From: Bettongia penicillata ogilbyi
Taxonomy: Eukaryota; Chordata; Mammalia; Diprotodontia; Potoroidae
DNA length: 64,000 bases
Assembly: GCA_023548195.1 (NCBI GenBank)
Contig: JAJHZJ010000575.1
Span: 623,454 to 687,453, forward strand
Direction of reading: 5' to 3'
Shown piece by piece: positions 45,082 to 56,964 of this stretch. The notes beneath the pieces were generated by a model. The model was given only the letters and a program-made list of their open reading frames with translations. It searched no databases and was not told the DNA's origin. The first letter of the stretch is position 1. Each line of letters begins with the position of its first letter. The position numbers and the translations under genes are program-made.

Positions 45082-45142
45082 CTGTGTGTGTGTGCATGTG
45101 TGTATGTCTGTGTTCGTGCATGCGTGTACATGTGTGTGTGTG
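45082..45142. repeat. (TG)n microsatellite in 3' UTR of copy C
   Basis: TGTG/CATG/CGTG repeat between 'gctctctgtctc' and 'ggtcccaccaactacccag', matching the site in B and D. Confidence 0.9.
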
Positions 45143-45275
45143 GTCCCACCAACTACCCAGATACTGAAAAGTTTTAAGAGTTACAAATATTGTCTTTCCA
45201 TGTAGAAATGTAAACAGTTCACTTTTGGTAAGTCCCTTAAGACTTCTCTTTACTGTTTATTTTTCATGCTTCTTC

Positions 45276-46377
45276 TCATTCTTGTGTTTGAAAGTCAAAT
45301 TTTCTTTTCAGCTCTGGTCTTTTCATCAAGAATGCTTGAAAGTCCTCTGTTTCAATGAAAGACCATTTTTCCCTGAAGTATTATGCTCATTTTTGCTGGG
45401 TAGGTGATTCTTGGTTTGAGTCCTAGTTCCTTTGACTTCTGGAATATCCTATTCCACGCCCTTCGATCTCTTAATGTAGAAGCTGCTAGATCTTGAGTTA
45501 TCCTGATTGTATTTCCACAGTACTGAAATTGTTTCTTTCTAGCTCTTGCAAGATTTTCTCCTTGACCTGGGACTTCTGGAATTTGGCCACAACGTTCCTA
45601 GGAGTTTCTCTTTTTGGATCTCTTTCAGGTGGTGATCGATGGATTCTTTCAATACTTATTTTGCCCTCTGGTTCTAGAATGTCCGGGCAGTTTTCCTTGA
45701 TAATTTCATGGAAGATGATGCCTAGACTCTTTTTTGGTCATGACTTTCAGGTAGTCCCATAATTTTTAAATTGTCTCTCCTGTATCTATTTTCCAGGTCA
45801 GTTGTTTTTCCAATGAGATATTTCACGTTCTCTTCCATTTTTCATTCTTTTGGTTTTGTTTGGTGATTTCTTGGTTTCTCATAAAGTCATTAGACTCCAT
45901 CTGTTCCATTCTAATTTTGAGAGAACTGTTATCTTCAGTGAGCTTTTGAACCTCTTTTTCCATTTGGCTAATTTTGCTTTTGAAAGCATTCTTGTCCTCA
46001 TTGGCTTTTTGAACCTCTTTTGCCAATTGAGTGAGCCTAATCCTCAAGGTGTTATTTTCTTCAGCATTTTTTTGTGTCTCCTTAACCAAGGTATTGACCC
46101 GTTTTTCATACTTTTCTTGCATCTCTCTCATTTGTCTTCCCAGCTTTTCCTCCACCTGTCTAACTTGCTTTTCAAAATCCTTTTTTAGCTCTTCCAAGGC
46201 TTGAGCCCACCTGACATCCCCCTGGGGTGTCTGGGGTACTGAGGCCCCGCCCTCCACATCTTTCCCCGATGGCGAGAATACGTCCTCGTCCTCATCATCG
46301 GATCCGAATGTTGGGATCATTTGCATTCGTTGGAAAAAACTCTCTGTAGTCTTATTTTTCTTCCCTTTTCTAGGCAT
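45276..46377 (-). pseudogene. L1 ORF1 of copy C, frameshifted
   Basis: It opens with MPRKGKKNKTTESFF and an acidic stretch (GSDDEDEDVFSPSGKD), then the coiled coil (EELKKDFEKQVRQVEEKLGR ... EVQKLTEDNSS). The frame is lost at 45830-45840, where one T of a T-run is missing relative to B and D (NEKMEENV becomes NEKWKRT). The RRM and C-terminal domain continue in other frames, with a further 1-nt loss near 45540 (CTAGCTCTTGC versus CTAGCTGCTTGC). About 184 codons remain open. Confidence 0.92.
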
Positions 46378-47202
46378 TTTCCCAGCCAGTTATTTGACTT
46401 CTGAGATTCCTGTCCATCCCCACCTAGATCCGCCCAGCTACTGCTTGGGGTCTGAGGTTTAAATGGGCTTTCCGCAGCAAGCTTTAGTTCTGGTGCTGGG
46501 GTGGGGGCAGGGCCGCCTCCCAGGCTTAGCCTCCGCAGGGGCTTTATGCAGAGACTTTCAGGAACGGAGCGGGTGGGGGGGGGAGGCCACCTCCCAGGCT
46601 CAGCTCTCTCAGGGGCTTTATGCAGAGGCCTTGAGTAATAGAGCGGAGTGGGGCAGGGCCATCTCGCAGGCTCAGCTCCCTCAGGTTGTTTATGCAGAGA
46701 CCTTCCGTAATGAAGATCCTGCCTGCTGTTGAGGGAGTCCGGGCGGCCGCCGCCACTGCTGCCTCCGCTGCCGCCCATGCCTCTGCCTCCACCACTTCCT
46801 GCCCCCGTCTCTGCCACCTCCGCTTCCTCCCGAGGGGGCCCGAGTCACGGAGACACTCCGCTCCCCTCCCCCAGCCCAGCCTCTCTCACTGACCTGTAGC
46901 TTCTGTGGGCGGAGGAACTTTCCCAGCTGCCGGAGCTTCCGTCCCTGAAGCCTGCTCAGGTCAGCTTCTCTGGGGCCGTGGCCAGGGCAGCGCTGGGGGT
47001 GGGGTCCACTTTCCAGGGCACAACGGACCCTGGGGATGGGTCTCCAGGGCTCTCTGGCACGGAAATCTCTTCCACTCTGGTTCTGCACACCTTTCAGTGA
47101 TCCAGAATTTATGCGTATCTCTTTTTACATTAATTCTATGGGCTGTGGGTTGGAGCTCATAAATGTGCTTCCTTCTACTCTGCCATCTTGGCTCCGCCCC
47201 CC
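46378..47202 (-). promoter_or_regulatory. 5' UTR / internal promoter region of copy C
   Basis: A strongly CpG-rich stretch, including GCGGCCGCCGCC-type sequence near 46742-46790. The YY1-type CCAAGATGGC lies at the 5' end (plus strand GCCATCTTGG, 47182-47191). It contains the three tandem units at 46489-46704. Confidence 0.7.
46489..46704 (-). repeat. Three 72-bp tandem monomers in the 5' UTR of copy C
   Basis: Units at 46489-46560, 46561-46632 and 46633-46704. Each contains, on the minus strand, CTCTGCATAAA followed by CTGAG..GCTGAGCCTG and a GGTGGCC-type block. Copies B and D have one such unit (B: 41247-41310 region). Confidence 0.88.
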
Positions 47203-47238
47203 AAAAAAAATAAAAATTAAAAAAAAAAGCAAACACCC

Positions 47239-47705
47239 TGGCATACACAGGAGGGCCTGCTATTACAGTTTCTTTGATCTGTTTTTCTGAAAGAAAAGCA
47301 ACTTTTAAGGGGTCCACATCATTTTAATTAAGCACATGTATCATTCACTTAGTTCAATGGGAAAAGTCAACACCCTGAACTTCAGAGAAAATACAAAGAA
47401 ATCAAAATCAACAGACAGTGCTTCCAGCTGCCTGACATAAGTAACACATACATCACAGATCAACAGACAGAAAATTATCTGACCATACACATAGAGTTTC
47501 CAGAGAGAGAAGCACCAACATCTGGGTTTTCAAACCTGGGGTACTGCTTAGTGACTTCCTGGGGTCTCGTCTGGCACACAAACTTTATTCCAAAAACTAA
47601 GCCCCCAGATAAAACCTTGCCTCAGAGAACTTATAGAGCCAGAGAACATTAGAAATTATCTAATCCTACTGCATTATTTTAGTCAGCCATGCCTGGGGCA
47701 TATAG
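47239..47705. other. Unassigned sequence
   Basis: The host DNA resumes after the nest, with only a SINE/MIR scrap near 47640-47680 ('gccagagaacattagaaattatctaatcc'). Confidence 0.45.
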
Positions 47706-47912
47706 GGGAAGGTAGGTGGTACCTTAAATAGAGTACTGGCCTCAAATACGTGCTAGCTGTATGACCCTGGGCAAGTCACTTCACCCTGTTTTCCTTGGTT
47801 CCTCATCTGTAAAAATGAGCTAAAGAAGAAAATGGCAAACCATTTGGACCTTTGCCAAGAAAATTCTAAATAGGACCTCAAAGAGTTGGACATGACTGAA
47901 GAAAAAAAAACA
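47706..47912 (+). mobile_element. tRNA-headed marsupial SINE, forward orientation
   Basis: 'ggaaggtaggtggtaccttaaatagagtactggcc', 'gctagctgtatgaccctgggcaagtcacttcaccctg', 'catctgtaaaaatgagctaaagaagaaaatggcaaacc' and the tail 'tcaaagagttggacatgactgaag' plus A-run. This is the sense orientation of the copies at 18208 and elsewhere. Confidence 0.85.
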
Positions 47913-50421
47913 CTGGAGATACAAAGATACATGGTGAGAACATGGTTCCAGGAGCTCATATTGTAAATTATGTTGGAGTTCATAAATAGTAAAAGTATCA
48001 TTAACACTTTCTTGAACAATGAAATAGCGGTTTACTATGCTACTGACTTCTAAAGTATACATATAATATTTTATTTTGAAATACATTTAACAAATCACAT
48101 ATAATATAAATATATTTAATCCATTTTTGAGTTTAGCATTTTAAATATTTCACAAGATTTACCTATAACATGAGGAGTGAATTACTGGTGAGCTATACAT
48201 CTTGGGAATTAACATACTTGAAGTGAAATTCCCTTACTTGTCAATCAGGGTAAGTGCATAACCCAGTTTTATGTACCCAAGCTGCCAAACCACTACCATG
48301 GTAGCAGATCTGGGACCCTAATTTAGCCAGAAAAGTACCAGAAAGTATGTCCCTGGAAAAATCCTGATGACTTGACCCCAAGTACTAGTGACAAATTTCT
48401 CCATCAAAAATTTGGGTCCCTGTCAAGTGGACTAATCATGATTTTCAATCATTTATGCTGCTGTTCTCAATTACTGTCAATCATTCAGAGTTTGTTCTGT
48501 TTTTATTTGAATAAGTTTAAATAGATCATTCTAATATCCATGTTCATATCGATTGCTTTTTAGAACTGCTCCTCTAATCCTTTGTGCCCAAGTTTATGAA
48601 GTCAATAGCAATCTATTTGGAAGGATGAAAGCCATTTACCTCATCACTACTGACTCAAGGCAAACTGAATAACGGTATCTTTCTAAATGGGTCAGAATCC
48701 ATTTCCAAAACTCATGATGAAGTGTTAACCAAGCTATTCTTTGATCACATAAATGTGTCCATGTATTATTAAAGCAATCAGGGAGAAAGTGATAAGAGCC
48801 AGGCAGTCCTATTATAAATTAAAGTTGTCTGTAATTCTCCAGTTTGGATCCCCACTGAGAAAATAAAGCTTGATAATTGTCCAAATGATTCCTTACCCTG
48901 TGAATTTTGATTTGATATTCTGATTCATTCTGATTCACAAGACTGAGGCCAAACTCAGAACAACATCTGCCATTTCCTTTATGTCTGAATGTGAAGCTGG
49001 TCTCTATATAACCATCATTTTCGTGTGTGATGTCAACCAACGGAACCGTTCTTGTGTTCCTGACAACCTCCCTTGTGTAAACTTTGGATTTTCCTTTGTT
49101 AAAGATCTGGAGCCAGAGGGCCTATCAAAGCACTTGGGTGGATGTCCCTCATCTTCGGAGAGCGTTTGTACCCAACAAATAGGTTTAGGAAATGACTCAC
49201 CTTCATTAAAGTGTTATTCTAAAAGGGACAACCAAACTCCAACTGGGACAAGCACAATAGGGACAGAATGAAGGCTAAAATCTTTGATGTTAAAAAAAAA
49301 ACCTGAGTAGCCAAACATATGATTAAAAAAAGAAAAGAAACATCCAAGAAATTGTGACCAATGGTTCACATGATAAAGAAAAGCATAGGGTGAATTTAGA
49401 GGAGAAACCACATAGAGAGAAAGAGCATAATGTTCCTATAAGGAAGCATATACTCCTTGACTCCTCCAGTTTCAGGGCCAAGAGAGCTGTTTGCATATCA
49501 AATCCACACATTAAAAATGCAAACAGATGAATCTCCAACATCTTGAATCATGCTGTGTTTTTCTGTCTTTGCCAGATTTTAGCATCCATGATTCATACTT
49601 GAGCATTTGTTCACCATAAAACCAAGGAGGAACCTGACTCTTGCTTTCAGTTCTCTCACGGCTTGGCTGCTCAGTTTTAGGTGGATATTAAAATAAAATC
49701 TGCCTTTTAGTCCTGTAGTGCTAGAAAATTATTTTCCATTGTTTTGAAATAGTTCTCCACACTCTATTTTCTATATTGCATGGTGCTCAAACCATTCAAA
49801 AATTAGGTTTTTAGGGGCATACATAAACATTTTGCTTATTAGAACATTGTTTAGTGAACCACAGCATTCCATTCCATCTTTTAGAAATGAGAACTTGGTC
49901 TCTCCTGGGGTTTTGGTATCTGGGGACATTAGTTCCAGTAAAAGTAAATTCTACGAGGTTTTGGACTACTTAGCTCTCATCTTTGCTTCACTAGATCCTA
50001 GCACAGAGCATCACATGTAGTAGATGCTTATTAAATGTGCACAGACTTCCAGAATCCCTGTCATCCTATGATTACTGCAGTTAGACCTGGAAAGGAGTTT
50101 AAAGACCACCTAGCCCAGAGATTCTTAACCTATTGTTCATGCCCCTCACGGGGTATTGAGATACATTTCAGGAGCACTTGTGAACTTGGATGGGGGTAAA
50201 TGACCTCCTTATTTCAACAGTTGGTTGCCACTATAATCCTATACATTTAAAACATTATTTTGGAGAGTCCATATATTTCACCACACTAGCAAAGGAAAAA
50301 TGATACAAAATAAACTTAAGAATGCCCTAATCCAACCAAATACCCACAGTGTTATTGCAATGCAATATATGGAACTATATTTGAAGGGACATTTTAAATG
50401 GCAGAGGTCATATATTTGTCC
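47913..50421. other. Mostly unassigned; repeat scraps near 50000-50300
   Basis: A SINE tail lies at 49988-50030 ('ctagatcctagcacagagcatcacatgtagtagatgc'). Between 50110 and 50290 'gattcttaacctattg' and 'tgaacttggatggg' suggest an ancient interspersed repeat I cannot classify. The frames at 48819-49040 and 48981-49271 overlap on opposite strands and have no known domain. Confidence 0.4.
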
Positions 50422-50505
50422 TAAAAGTCTCTCTTTTTTTAATATAAATTTATTTATTTAACTTTTTACATTCATTTTCACAAAATTTTGGGTTCCAAAT
50501 TTTCT

Positions 50506-50530
50506 CCCCATTTATCCCCTCCCCCGACCC
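50506..50530 (-). other. G-quadruplex-capable tract, copy D 3' UTR
   Basis: The minus strand reads GGG-TC-GGGGG-A-GGGG-ATAAAT-GGGG. It is the same tract as in B with one changed base in a loop. Confidence 0.75.
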
Positions 50531-51267
50531 TAATACATCAAGCATTCTAATTTCCCCTATCACCAATCTGCCCTCTCTTCTATCCTCCCACCCTTCTCTT
50601 GTCCCCATCTTCTCTTTTGTCCTGTAGGGCCAGATGACTTTCTATTCCCCATTAACTATATTTCTTATTTCCTAGTAGCAACAACAATACTCGACAGTTG
50701 TTCCTAAAACTTTGAGTTCCAATTTCTCCCCATCCCTCCCTCCCCAACCATTCCCTTTGGGAAGGCAGACAATTCAATATAATCCATATCTGTGTAGTTT
50801 TGCAAATGACTTCGATAATAGTCGTGTTGTGTAAGACTAACTATATTTCCCTCCATCCTATCCTGCCCCTCATTGTTTCTATTCTGTCTTTTGATCCTGT
50901 CCCTCCCCAAGATTGTTGACTTCAAATTGCTCCCTCCTCCCATTGCCCTACCTTCCACCCCCCCCACCCTGCTTATCTCCCTCTTCCCCACTTTTCTGTA
51001 TTGTAAGACAGGTTTTCATACCAAAATGGGTGTGCATTTTATTCCTTCCTTTAGTTGAATGAGATGAGGGTAAACTTCATGTTTTTTTCTCAGCTCTCCT
51101 CTTTTTCCCTCCACTAAAAAGTCTCCTGCTTGCCTCTTGAATAAGAGATAATTTACCCCATTCCATTGCACCCTTTCTCCTCCCACTACATTTCTCTCTC
51201 ACCATTTGCCTTGATTTCTTTTAAGACATGGTCCCATCCTATTCAATTCGCTCTGTGCTCTCTGTCT

Positions 51268-51330
51268 CTGTGTGTGCATGCATGTGTGTATATGTATGTA
51301 TGTACATGTGTGTGTGTGTACATGTGTGTG
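51268..51330. repeat. (TG)n microsatellite in 3' UTR of copy D
   Basis: TGTG with CATG, TATG and TACA variants between 'gctctctgtctc' and 'ggtcccaccaactacccag'. Confidence 0.9.
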
Positions 51331-51464
51331 GTCCCACCAACTACCCAGACACTGAAACGTTTTTAGAGTTACAAATATTGTCTTTCCATGTAGGAATGTA
51401 AACAGTTCACCTTTGGTAAGTCCCTTATGACTTCTCTTTGCTGTTTATTTTTTCATGTTTCTTC

Positions 51465-52562
51465 TCATTCTTGTGTTTGAAAGTCAAATTTTCTTTTCAG
51501 TTCTGGTCCTTTCATCAAGAATGCTTGAAAGTCCTCTGTTTCATTGAAAGACCATATTTTCCCCTGAAGTATTATGCTCAGTTTTGCTGGGTAGGTGATT
51601 CTTGGTTTGAGCCCTAGTTCCTTTGACTTCTGGAATATCCTATTCCACGCCCTTCGATCCCTTAATGTAGAAGCTGCTAGATCCTGTGTTATCCTGATTG
51701 TATTTCCACAGTACTGGAATTGTTTCTTTCTAGCTGCTTGCAATATTTTGTCCTTGACCTGGGAACTCTGGAATTTGGCCACAATGTTCCTAGGAGTTTC
51801 TCTTTTTGGATCTCTTTCAGGCGGTGATTGATGGATTCCTTCAATATTTATTTTTCCCTCTGGTTCTAGAATCTCAGGGCAGTTTTCCTTGGTAATTTCA
51901 TGAAAGATGATGTCTAGGCTCTGTTTTTGATCATGGCTTTCAGTAGTCCCATAATTTTTAAATTGTCTCTCCTGGATCTATTTTCCAGGTCAGTTGTTTT
52001 CCCATGAGATATTTCACATTCTCTTCCATTTTTTCATTCTTTTGGTTTTGTTTTATGATTTCTTGGTTTCTCAGAAAGTCATTAGACTCCATCTGTTCCA
52101 TTCTAATTTTGAGAGAACTATTTTCTTCAGTGAGCTTTTGAACCTCTTTTTCCATTTGGCTAATTCTGCTTTTGAAACCATTCTTCTCCTCATTGGCTTT
52201 TTGAACCTCTTTTGCCAATTGAGTGAGTCTATTTTTCAAGGAGTTATTTTCTTCAGCAGTTTTTTGGGTCTCCTTTACCAAGGTATTGACCCATTTTTCA
52301 TGCTTTTCTTGCATCTCTCTCATTTCTCTTCCCAGTTTTTCCTCTACTTGTCTAACTTAATTTTCAAAATCTTTTTGAGCTCTTCTATGGCCTGAGCCCA
52401 CCAGACATCCACCTCGGATGTCTGGGATATAGAGGCCTTGACTTCAATGTCTTTCCCTGATGGTAAGCATTGATCCTCATCATCAGAAATGAAAGGCAGG
52501 AACATCTGTCCCCCAAGAAAGTAGCTTTCTATGGTCTTATTTTTCTTCCCTTTTCTGGGCAT
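51465..52562 (-). pseudogene. L1 ORF1 of copy D, frameshifted
   Basis: It opens MPRKGKKNKTIESYFLGGQ and runs 72 codons. One G missing near 52368 (AAAAAGATTTTG versus AAAAAGGATTTTG in B) breaks the coiled coil. Open pieces at 52323-51958 (coiled coil into NVKYLMGK) and 51782-51465 (C-terminal domain: QFQYCGNTIRITQDLAAS, RITYPAKLSI) are separated by further 1-nt losses (an A in GGAAAAACAAC, and one near 51945). The length without indels would be about 365 residues, as in B. Confidence 0.92.
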
Positions 52563-53242
52563 TTTCCCAGCCAGTTACTTGACTTCTTAGGTTCCTGTTC
52601 ACCCCCACCTAGATCCGCCCAGCTAGTGCTTGGTGTCTGAGATTCAAATGCTGCTCCCCAGCCTCAGGACTTTCTGTGACAGGCATGGCTACTATTCAAT
52701 GTGAGCTTAAGTTCTAGTGCTGGGGTGGGGGCAGGGCTGCCTCCCAGGGTCAGTTCCCTCAGGGGGTTTTTACAGAGACCTTTTGTAATGGTGCTGAGCT
52801 CCTGTCTGCTCCGGGTGTCCTGGGCCACCACTGCTTCTGCCGCCCCCTTCGCCACCGCCTCCATAGGGGGCCCGAGTCACAGAGACACCCCGCTCCCCTC
52901 TCAGCCAGCCCAGAAATCTCTCCCACTGCCCTGGAGCACCTGTGGGCAGAGGTACCTTCGTGGCCACTGGAGATTCCATCCCTGAAGCCTGCTTGGATCT
53001 GCTCCTCTGGTGCCCTGCAGCCAGGGCAGCGCAGGGGTGGGCTCCGCTGTTCGGAGCATGATGGACCCCTGGGGATGGCTTTCCAGGGCTCTCTGGAATG
53101 GAAATCTCTTCCACTGTGTTTCTGCGCAGCTTGCTCTGATCCAGAATTTGTGGGGAGTTCCTTTTACAGAAAATTTATGGGTTGTGGATTCTGAGCTAGT
53201 ATACGTGAGTCTTTCTACTCCGTCATCTTGGCTCCTCCCCCC
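52563..53242 (-). promoter_or_regulatory. 5' UTR / internal promoter region of copy D
   Basis: A GC-rich 680-bp region with one copy of the CTCTGTAAAAA/CTGAGGGAACTGACC unit. The YY1-type site at the 5' end is changed by one base (CCAAGATGAC). Confidence 0.65.
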
Positions 53243-53269
53243 TAAAAGAGTCTCTTATCATCAATATCA

Positions 53270-53400
53270 TTAATCAACATTGATCAGTAAGCAAGTATTT
53301 GTGAAGTGTCCACTATGTGCCAATGAGATATTGTGCTAGGCACTGCCCCCAAGGAGCTTACATTGTAGAGGGAGATACAACTTGTAGTCATATAAGTACA
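53270..53400 (-). mobile_element. Ancient L2-type LINE scrap
   Basis: 'gcaagtatttgtgaagtgtccactatgtgcc' and 'ctaggcactgcccccaaggagcttacattg' match the antisense L2 3' region. Confidence 0.55.
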
Positions 53401-54858
53401 TGCATGATTTAAAAACAAAAAAATGCTTCATTATCACAATGCTAACCACCACTATCTCCCCTGCCTCCCACTATTATCCCCATGCAAGAGGAATACTTAC
53501 GCTTCTGAAATTCAGGTGTCAGTCTTGAAGTTGCTCCATGGGACTAGTCACTAAAATACTTAGCTTGTCTTCTCTTCATTGAAGAAATCACATGTCAATT
53601 AGTCACATAAGGAACTAGTTTCTAAATTTTGCACAGACCAAGGTTATCAACTGCTTGTTAAAAGCATACCAATAATAATAACCATGGTGTAATTCTCTCA
53701 AGAGAATGAAAATAAAGTCATCACTCAAAATGGAAATCCCATTTCTTCTTTGTTACCCCTTAATCCTATGTTTGTCTTTTATGTGGAGGGCTACTACTAT
53801 ACCATCCATGTGAAACAGAGCACAGCCCATGGGAGACACTAGTGGGAAATGGGATATGTTATAAAGGGATGAAAATACAGGCTGGCACCTTTTAGTGATG
53901 TAGGTACTTTGGCATTTTCCCTTTAATTATGACAGTTTCTTCCACAGTGTATAAATCACAACTTCTATCCTTAAAAACAAGTTGGGATGAAGATAAATAA
54001 GGTTAGGCCACTTCTTTTCAAAGTCAGTTCCTAAATTGAAGGAGTTATGCATTTCTAAGATTCACTTATAACCCTTTCCAACCAAAGGCAAGATGATCGA
54101 CTGATTACAACTTTAAACATCAGTCTTTGCCAATAAATATCACCCAGTGAAATAGATTCAGAGAGAAGGCTTTGGTGACATCATAGTTAATGCAGTCTTT
54201 TTTGATGGAAATATAATTAATATGTAATGTCTGCACCAGGTCTAATTGCTTCTCTTGTTATGGAGCCAACAACATTTTAAGGACAATAATCTATATATCT
54301 ATGACACATTCACCATAATGAAATTAAATTAGGCATGAACAACTGAAAAGTAAGTGCAAACTTGCTAATTTATAGACAGACTTTTATAGTGACTTAATTT
54401 GTTATATTTAAAGATTTTCTTCTATAGCTGTTGTCACTTAGATATTGTTCAAATTATAGTGATTTATTTCCTGCAACAAACTCTTTCAATTCCTTAGTTC
54501 AATTAAACCAGCTTTATTAAGCCCCTACTGTGTGCTGCACATTCAGAAATCACTAAATATGTCTTCCTTTTCTATTATTAAAAATAGCCTTTAGATTTTC
54601 TTTCATTAATTTTCTTATATCTGCTGTCTCCTCATCTCTGTTTCCATTAAGGTAACAGACACATAATTTAAATATAATTACTGAAGTACCCTGAATGCCA
54701 AATCTTAATAGTCACTTTCTGTGACTTAATAGCCACAGAAAGTAAAATAATTTGAGTAGGGGAGGAAAGGTGGACAGTCTAATTTGTGTGAGGTTGGTAC
54801 CTCACATTGGGAGAGCTCCTTCCATCATGGTGATTGTCAACTTGTCCACAGTACCATT
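53401..54858. other. Unassigned sequence
   Basis: AT-rich DNA. An L2-like scrap ('ccagctttattaagcccctactgtgtgc') lies near 54508-54536. No gene supported. Confidence 0.45.
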
Positions 54859-55115
54859 TGTTGTTCTTTAGCCATTTCAGTGATGTCCAACTCTCCATGA
54901 CCTCCTTTGGGGTTTTCTTGGCAAAAATACTGGAATGGTTTGTTATTTCTCCAACTCATTTTTTTTTCAGATGAAGAAACTGAGGCAAACAGGTTGAAGT
55001 GACTTGTCTGAGGTCACATAAATAGGAAGTATCTGAGGATGGATTTGAACTCAGGAAGATGATTCTTCCTGACTTCAGTCCCAGCACTCTGTGCACTACA
55101 GCACCACCTAGTTAT
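54859..55115 (-). mobile_element. tRNA-headed marsupial SINE, reverse orientation
   Basis: 'tgttgttctttagccatttcagtgatgtccaactctcc', 'cagatgaagaaactgaggcaaacaggttgaagtgacttg' and 'gcaccacctag' at the head end. Confidence 0.85.
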
Positions 55116-55455
55116 AGACACTAGTCTGGGACACAGATAGTAAAGTGACTTGCCCATGGTGGCACAACTAGCATGTATATGAGACAAGACCTCAATTCAT
55201 TCCTTTCTTTCTTGCCCTCCAAATCTTTCCCTTTTTCCACTGTGCCATGATACAAGGAAATGTGATTTTACTGATTTGGTGGTAACAATGGCTATGCATC
55301 TTATCACAATTGAACAACAGATGGACAGAGAAATGCTCTAAGTTTGTAAACTTACTTGCATGTGAATTGTTAATCATTGAAAGTTGCATTTAAAGTCACA
55401 CTGGTAGCTAATTAGGCTCTCCTCTCCCTTTCACCTGCGGGGTTCCTCCTCCATT

Positions 55456-55507
<52 letters not shown>

Positions 55508-55933
55508 GATACACACACACACATCCAGCATGAGGGAAATTTTGAAGATCGGTTTCAGTGCCTCTGCCTTTTGTTATCAGTTTATCTGTTACCCAGTGCT
55601 ATGCTCATTTGATGAAATTACTGTAAAATCCAAGACTCTCAGACTTGGAAGAGACAACATCTATTCCCAAAAGTACCTATAGAAAAATGCCATCTCCTAG
55701 AGCCCCAGAATGTTCCTACATCTGTCACTTGAAGATCTCTCATCAGGGTACCCACTATTCATGTAGTTTTAAAGTATGCTTTATTGATACCTTTCTGTTT
55801 TTATATCAGTCTTTCCTTACATCACCTCTTTAGAAGTTGTCCCCAGTAAGAAAGAAAAAATGTTAAAGCAGTTGGGTCTGGAAGTGTAATGGTGTGTACC
55901 AGTCATTCCATTTTGTCTTCCAATCTCTCTTTT
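55116..55933. other. Unassigned, with a CA microsatellite
   Basis: Contains a second SINE scrap at 55140-55200 ('agtgacttgcccatggtggcacaactagc') and the CA repeat at 55459-55522. No gene supported. Confidence 0.4.
55459..55522. repeat. (AC)n microsatellite
   Basis: Pure AC repeat to about 55504, then GCAGAT and a further short AC run. Confidence 0.97.
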
Positions 55934-56188
55934 TTGTTGTTCAGTTGTTTTTAGTGACATCCAAATTTTTCATGATCACATGTGGGGTTTGGTTGGCAGA
56001 GATACTAGAGTGATTTGCCATTTCCTTTACCAGCTCATTTGACAGATAAGAAACTGAGGCAAACAGAGTTAAGTGACTTGCCCAGGGTCACATAGCTAGG
56101 AAGTGGCTGAGGCTAGATTTAAAGTCAGGAAGATGAGTTTTCCTGACTCCAGGCTTTGCACTCCATTCACTGCATCACCTAGCTGCCT
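55934..56188 (-). mobile_element. tRNA-headed marsupial SINE, reverse orientation
   Basis: 'ttgttgttcagttgtttttagtgacatcc', 'gataagaaactgaggcaaacagagttaagtgacttgcccagggtcac' and 'tgcatcacctagctgcc' at the head end. Confidence 0.85.
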
Positions 56189-56964
56189 TCTCCATTCTAT
56201 CAAAATTCGCAGTAGCAGGGTCTTCATCAGTTTTAGCTACTCAACACCTTATCCTCTTTGCTCTTGGTTTTGCCTTGTGTGTTTTGGTTTATGGAGTTCA
56301 CAAAATAAGTAAATTGCAGATATGTGAAGCATTGTTGTTTGACCTACAGAAAGTTCAATTACTGTGATTATGGAGGTGATCTTCTAAGGAAACCAAATGA
56401 ACAGAGCACTTATTCACAGATATAATTGAAAGTATAGGTTATTTGCAAGGTGGATTGCTTTAAATCACAAAGCAGTTTCCTGGTATTTAAAAAAAAACAT
56501 TCATTTGCTTATTTTTTTTTTGCACCTGTCAGTTATTTATTCATTTCTTTATTTAGGTGATTTTAAACCTTTAAAAATCTGTATATGAAAATCTTGTCAA
56601 CTGTAATTTTAGTTTAGTTTTCTTTTAGAAGTACTTGTGATAAATGTAAGAAAATACTCTGGAACCCAAGCCTGTTAAAATTTAGATGAGGAATTTTATT
56701 GGAAGAGGAGATACTCTTATTACATAACGTTGACCTACCTCAGCAAATTCTCATGCTTGGCATGCTATTGCAATATTGTTTTCTAGACCTCTCCTCAACT
56801 TCTAACCTTAGGTTCTAGAGGTGAAATAAAATAGGAAAAGCAATGTCCAATCCAGTGGCTTTCATGATATTTATATACCTTACATCCAACACAAACTAAA
56901 ATCTCATTGCTTTTGACCAGAAGAAATTTTTAAGAAAAAAAATTCTAATTCAACTCCAAAGTGA
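56189..56964. other. Unassigned sequence
   Basis: No feature recognised. Confidence 0.5.

Larger units (their letters stand above)
44263..47202 (-). mobile_element. ORF1-only L1 (HAL1-like) copy C, full length, nested in A
   Basis: A complete element of about 2.94 kb in reverse orientation, inserted in the poly(A) tail of copy A. The flanks (A)6T(A)4TT at 44250-44262 and (A)8T(A)5TT at 47203-47218 are the low-complexity target-site duplication. The 5' end reads GGGGGGCGGAGCCAAGATGG on the minus strand. It has no ORF2. The 5' UTR is longer than that of B and D because of two extra 72-bp units. Confidence 0.9.
50433..53242 (-). mobile_element. ORF1-only L1 (HAL1-like) copy D, full length
   Basis: A complete 2.81-kb element. 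The minus strand starts GGGGGGAGGAGCCAAGATGA and ends in a T-rich (plus strand) tail. The target-site duplication is TAAAAGTCTCT (50422-50432) versus TAAAAGAGTCTCT (53243-53255), differing by a 2-nt indel. It is closest in layout to B and C and, like them, goes from the ORF1 stop into a 1.03-kb 3' UTR with no ORF2. Confidence 0.9.

Noticed and set aside
46317..47317. Frames rich in Gly, Ala and Pro in the 5' UTR of copy C
   Set aside because: Same reason: GC-rich promoter and 72-bp monomers, not a protein.
48819..49271. Overlapping frames of 73 and 96 codons on opposite strands
   Set aside because: Neither has a known domain, and mutual overlap argues against both. Only a cross-species coding test could revive one.
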